DNA of 64,000 bases from Dasypus novemcinctus. Taxonomy: Eukaryota > Chordata > Mammalia > Cingulata > Dasypodidae. The notes under the pieces were generated by a model. That model had not been told where the DNA came from, ran no database searches, and saw nothing but the letters and a program-made list of their open reading frames with translations. Location of the stretch: positions 14,757,405 through 14,821,404 of the forward strand of contig NC_092216.1 in the NCBI RefSeq assembly GCF_030445035.2. The letters run 5' to 3'. Below are positions 60,191 through 64,000 of this stretch, in pieces. Every line of letters starts with the position of its first letter. The first letter of the stretch is position 1. The translations under genes and the position numbers were made by a program.

Positions 60191-60429
60191 GGTCTAAATA
60201 CTAAAGGCATTGACTCAGTCATATTTGATGCAAATGTGTTTCCCAGTTAACATTGTCTTTCACTGTTTTTTTGATGTTTAAATCTTTCTGCAATAAGAAG
60301 TATCGACGTTTTCCGTGTGATTTTCATATAACAGGATAACAGTGGAAGCTAATGGCAACATTTATTTAGGACTTTCTACATGTCAGGGCTTGTTTTAAGT
60401 AAGCTAGTGAGTGGTGGATCCTGGATTCT

Positions 60430-60769
60430 AACTGAGGTCTGTTTTATGGGCTGGATAGTGTAGCCTAAAAAGATAGGTTGAAGTCCTAACATCCAATATT
60501 TGTTAATGGGACCTGATTTGGAAATAGAGTCTATGGTAGCTTGAGTTATGTATCCCAGAAAAAATCATGTTTTTAATCTTAATTTTCATTCCTATGTGTG
60601 TGAACTCACTGTAAATAGGACTTAAAGATGACATTTTTAGTCAAAGTGTGGCCCAAACTGAACCACGGTACATCTTATTCCAGGAAACAGAGGGACAGCC
60701 AAACTCCTGTAAACAGGGGAGCTCCAAAACAGTTAACTAACAAAAGCCCAGGACAAGACAGAGACCCAG
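60430..60769 (-). repeat. MaLR/MLT-type LTR remnant
   Basis: 'gataggttgaagtcctaaca' and 'gggacctgatttggaaatag' are hallmarks of MLT-type MaLR LTRs. The following part (60530-60769: 'ttgagttatgtatcccagaa') is another diverged LTR-like piece I cannot name. Confidence 0.55.
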
Positions 60770-61013
60770 TGTTTTAGTTTGCCAAAGGGGTGCTGATGCA
60801 AAGTACCAGAAATGGGATGGCTTTTATGAAGGGGATTTCTTTAGGGTGAAAGCTTGGAGTTTCAAGGCCAAATCAAGGCACCATCAGAGATGCTTTCTCA
60901 CCAAAATTGCTGCTGTTGATCCCAGTGTGTTGTCACATGGTGAAGCAAGATCGCTGTCAATCTCTGCCAGGGTTTTCAGCCTGGGAACATTCCTTTTTTT
61001 TTTTTTTGGAATA
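60770..61013 (+). repeat. LTR-like element with TG start (MaLR-like), partial copy
   Basis: Begins TGTTTTAGTTTGCCAAAGGG and shares 'gtgctgatgcaaagtaccag' with the 63275 copy. Broken after about 240 bp by a T run and the old L1. Confidence 0.6.
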
Positions 61014-61458
61014 TTCCTTAACTCATTCTGTGATGCCAACATCACTCTCATACCCATGCCAGGTGTAAGATATCATAAGAAAAGAAAAGTACAGACCAAT
61101 ATCACTAATGAATATAGATGCAAGAATCCTCACCAAAATATTAGCAAACCGAATCCAGTAGCATATTAAAAGAATTATAAAACATGATCAAGTGGGATTT
61201 ATCCCTGGTATGCAAGGTTGGTCTAACATTTGTGTGTGTGTAATACACCACATTAACAGAATGAAAGAAGAAAACTGCATGATCATCTCAAACAGTGCAG
61301 AAAAGGCATTTGACAAAATGCAGCACCCTTTCTTGATAAAAAAACACTTAGAATACTAGGAACAGAAGGAAATTTTCTCAACATGATAAAGGACATATAT
61401 GAAATGGAAAGCCCACAGCTAACATCCTACTTTATGGTGAAAGACTGAAAACTTTCTT

Positions 61459-61814
61459 TTTTTTTTTTTTAAAGATTTATTTATTTAATCCCCCCCCCTG
61501 TTGTTTGTTCTCTGTGTCTATTTGCTGCGTCTTGTTTCTTTGTCCGCTTCTGTTGTTCAGCGGCACGAGAAGTGTGGGCGGCGCCACTTTCGCGCTGGGT
61601 GGCTCTCCTTACGGGTGCACTCTTTGTGCGTGGGGCTCCCCTACGCGGGGTCACCCCTACGCAGGGGACACCCCTGCGTGGCATAGCACTCCTTGCGCGC
61701 ATCAGCACTGTGCATGGGCCAGCTCCACATGGGTCAGGGAGGCCCGGGGTTTGAACCGTGGACCTCCCATGTGGTAGACGGACGCCCTAACCACTGGGCC
61801 AAGTCCGTTTCCCA
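61459..61814 (-). repeat. DAS SINE nested in the old L1
   Basis: Perfect 13-bp target-site duplication tgaaaactttctt at 61446-61458 and 61815-61827. Slightly shortened body, little diverged. Confidence 0.94.
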
Positions 61815-62519
61815 TGAAAACTTTCTTGCTAAGATAAGGAACAAGACAAGGATAGCCACTGCCTCACCACTGTTATTCAATATTGTACTGGAAGTTCTTG
61901 CCAGAGCAATTAGGCAAGAAAAATAAAAATGACATCCAAATTAGAAATGAAGAAGTAAAACATTCCTTATTTGCAGATGATATGGTCTTATATACAGAAA
62001 ACCTTAAAAAATTCACCACAAATCTCCTAGAGCTAATAAATGAATTCAGCAAGGTGGCAGGGTACAAGGTCAACACCCCAGAATCATTAATGTTTATATG
62101 TAAGTAATGAACAATAGGAAAAGAAACCAAGAAAATGTTCAATTCACAATAGCGCCTAAAATAATAAAATATACAGGAATAAATCTAACCAAGGATGTAA
62201 AAGATTTGATCATAGAGAACTATAAAACCTTGCTAAAAGTAAAGAAGAACTAAGTAAATGGAAATTTATTCCATGATTGTAAGATTAAGTATTGTTAATA
62301 TGTCATTACTACCCAAAGCAATTTATAGATTCAATGCAATCCCAGTCAAAATTCCAACAACCTTTGCAGAAATGGAAAAGCCAGTTACTAAATTTATTTG
62401 GAAGGATAAGGGGCCCCACATAGCTAAAGCCATCTTGGAAAAGCAGAATGAAGTTGGATGACTCATACTTCCTAATCTTAAAACTTACTACAAAGTTACA
62501 GTAATCAAAACAGTATGTT

Positions 62520-62671
62520 TTGCCAGGTGCAGTGGATGTGCCACAATGATGGAAGAGTTTGCTGATGTGGGAGGAGTGGCATGGGTGGGGTGGGAGTTAT
62601 GTGGGGACCTCCTATTTTTTTAATGTAACATTTAAAAGAAAATAAAGGAAAAGAAAAAAGAAAAAAAAACC
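62520..62671 (+). mobile_element. 152-bp L1 3' tail nested in the old L1
   Basis: 'gtgcagtggatgtgccacaa' and 'gggacctcctatttttttaa' match the L1 3'-UTR end, then an A-rich tail. 9-bp target-site duplication cagtatgtt at 62511-62519 and 62672-62680. Confidence 0.88.
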
Positions 62672-62864
62672 CAGTATGTTATGGTATTGGCACAGGGACA
62701 GGCATATAGGCTAATGGAATATAATTGAGAGCTCAGAAATAAAATCTCATGTTTATGATCAATTGATTTTTGACCAGGTGGCAAAGACTACTGAGAAAAA
62801 TGGTTTCTTCAACAAATGGTGCCAGGAAAACTTGATTTCCATTTGTTTAAGGAAAAAAAGAAAG

Positions 62865-63259
62865 GAGAGAAGTGGCTGTGGCTCAATCAGTTGGTCTCCC
62901 ATTTAACATACGGGAGGCCCTGAGTTCACGTCCCGGGGCCTCCTTGTGAAGGCAGGCTTGCCTACATGCTGTGGGGCGCCGCCAGCCCGGGTGCCGCAGA
63001 GCGCTGCCCAGCCCACAAGTGCCACAAGCACCGCGCAGTGTCACCTGGCCTGCAAGTGCCGCAGTGCCAACTCAGCAAAGGTGATGCGACAAAAAGGGAG
63101 ACAAGCAAAAATGCAGAAGAGTGCACAGCAAACCAACAGAGAAAGCAGACAGCAAGCAAGCCGCAAGGGAGGGGAGGGGAAATAATTTAAAAAATACAGA
63201 CACAGGAGAACGCACAGCAAATGGACACAGAGAGCAGACAAAAAAAAAAAAAAGAAAAG
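62865..63259 (+). repeat. DAS SINE
   Basis: Head 'agaagtggctgtggctcaat', GC-rich body, 'ggacacagagagcagac' end and an A13 tail. Body richer in CpG than other copies. Confidence 0.88.
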
Positions 63260-63274
63260 GAGCCTATCTCATAC

Positions 63275-63725
63275 TGTATTAGCCAAAGGGGTGCTGATGC
63301 AAAATACCAGAAATTGGTTGGTTTCTATTAAGGGTATTTATTTAGAGTAGGAGCTGACAGGTACCAGGCCATAAAGTGTAAGTTACTTCCCTCACCAAAG
63401 TCTATTTGGAGCAAGATGGCTGCCGACGTCTGCAGGGTTCAGGCTTCCCGGGCTCCTACGTTCCTGGGCTTGCTCTTCTCTGGGTTCAAGTTTCCTTTAG
63501 GGACTTGCTTCTCTATCTTCTGTGTGCTGACTTCCGGGGCTCCAGCTTAAGTCTTTGGCATCAAACTCTAACATCAGAAACCCTCAACTCTGTCCTTCGC
63601 CATGCCTTTTATCTGTGAGTCCCCACCCACCCTTATCATAACTCAGTCATGCCCAGGTACAGATCAGATTACAAGCATAATTCAATATCTGTTTTTGGAA
63701 TTCGTAACCATATCAAACTGCTACA
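63275..63725 (+). repeat. LTR-like element with TG...CA ends (MaLR-like), copy 3
   Basis: TGTATTAGCCAAAGGGGTG at the start and AAACTGCTACA at the end, colinear with 14469-15013. Interrupts the old L1, which resumes at 63726 ('ccatatacaaaaattaactc'). Confidence 0.68.
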
Positions 63726-64000
63726 TGTACCATATACAAAAATTAACTCAAAATGCATCAAAGACCCTAATATAAGAACTGTCACAGACTCCTTGAAGAA
63801 AACATAGAGAAGCAACTTTAGGACCCGTTTTAGGCAATGTTTTCTTAGACTCTACACACAAAGCATGAGGAACCAAAGAACAAATAGATAAATGGTAACC
63901 ACATAAACATTTTTTTTCCCAAAGGACTTTATCATGAAAGTATAAAGACATCCTATACAATAGAAGAAAATATTTGGAAACCACATATCCAATAAAGAAT

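Larger units (their letters stand above)
61014..64000 (+). repeat. Old L1 ORF2, plus strand, running off the window
   Basis: RT and C-terminal ORF2 pieces in order: 'attctgtgatgccaacatca' (61024), 'tgatcaagtgggatttatcc' (61186), 'tatttgcagatgatatggtc' (FADD box, about 61970), 'aaatttatttggaaggataa' (62390), and 'caaaaattaactcaaaatgc' (63737). Interrupted by a DAS SINE (61459), an L1 tail (62520), a DAS SINE (62865) and an LTR (63275). Frameshifted throughout. Confidence 0.88.

Overview
This is a repeat-saturated stretch of mammalian nuclear DNA with no bacterial-style genes. The tRNA-derived SINEs share a head reading 'gtggctcaa...gaggtcc...gtgcctcct' and a body ending in 'ggacacagagagcagaca' plus an A-rich tail. 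This is the DAS SINE family known from armadillos, so the source is most likely a xenarthran, probably the nine-banded armadillo Dasypus novemcinctus. The only piece I read as part of a living gene is one 150-bp exon on the + strand at 45833-45982. It has good splice sites and encodes a segment matching the SPO22/ZIP4-type meiosis protein TEX11. TEX11 is X-linked in humans, and the very high L1 density fits an X-chromosomal intron.

Layout. 1-5358: class II (betaretrovirus-like, ERVK/IAP-type) provirus on the minus strand, cut off by the window start. It shows a 5' LTR, a tRNA-Lys-type primer site, gag, protease, reverse transcriptase, RNase H and integrase, with frameshifts throughout; env and the 3' LTR lie outside. 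5359-6632: unclassified sequence, an L1-like 3' remnant and a U6 snRNA retropseudogene. 6633-about 12550: degraded class I-like provirus (minus), with a 3' LTR, polypurine tract, an env membrane-anchor remnant and a partial 5' LTR, broken by L1 3'-UTR insertions. 12553-22718: near-full-length L1 'A' (minus). 22943-30817: near-full-length L1 'B' (plus), head to head with A. 30955-34174: 5'-truncated L1 'C' (minus). 34640-39085: old L1 fragments carrying a younger L1 3'-end insert and SINEs. 39112-39297: hAT-type element. 39375-45240: old L1 (plus) that received a FAM193B retrocopy fused to DAS sequence and further DAS SINEs. 45241-46329: TEX11 exon and flanking intron. 46757-58795: L1 'D' (minus) with two SINEs and another L1 nested in it. 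58796-64000: DAS SINEs, an L2 fragment, MaLR-like LTR pieces and an old L1 (plus) running off the end.

The elements do not work together as a system. They form layers of retrotransposition whose order can be read from target-site duplications. The most informative points are the TEX11 exon, the FAM193B-DAS chimera, the very long (2.7-2.95 kb net) L1 3' UTR, tandem 209-bp units in an L1 5' UTR, and a recurring LTR-like family with TG...CA ends. I found no CRISPR array and no evidence for an undescribed molecular system. Repeat boundaries were read by eye and may be off by tens of bases unless a target-site duplication is given.
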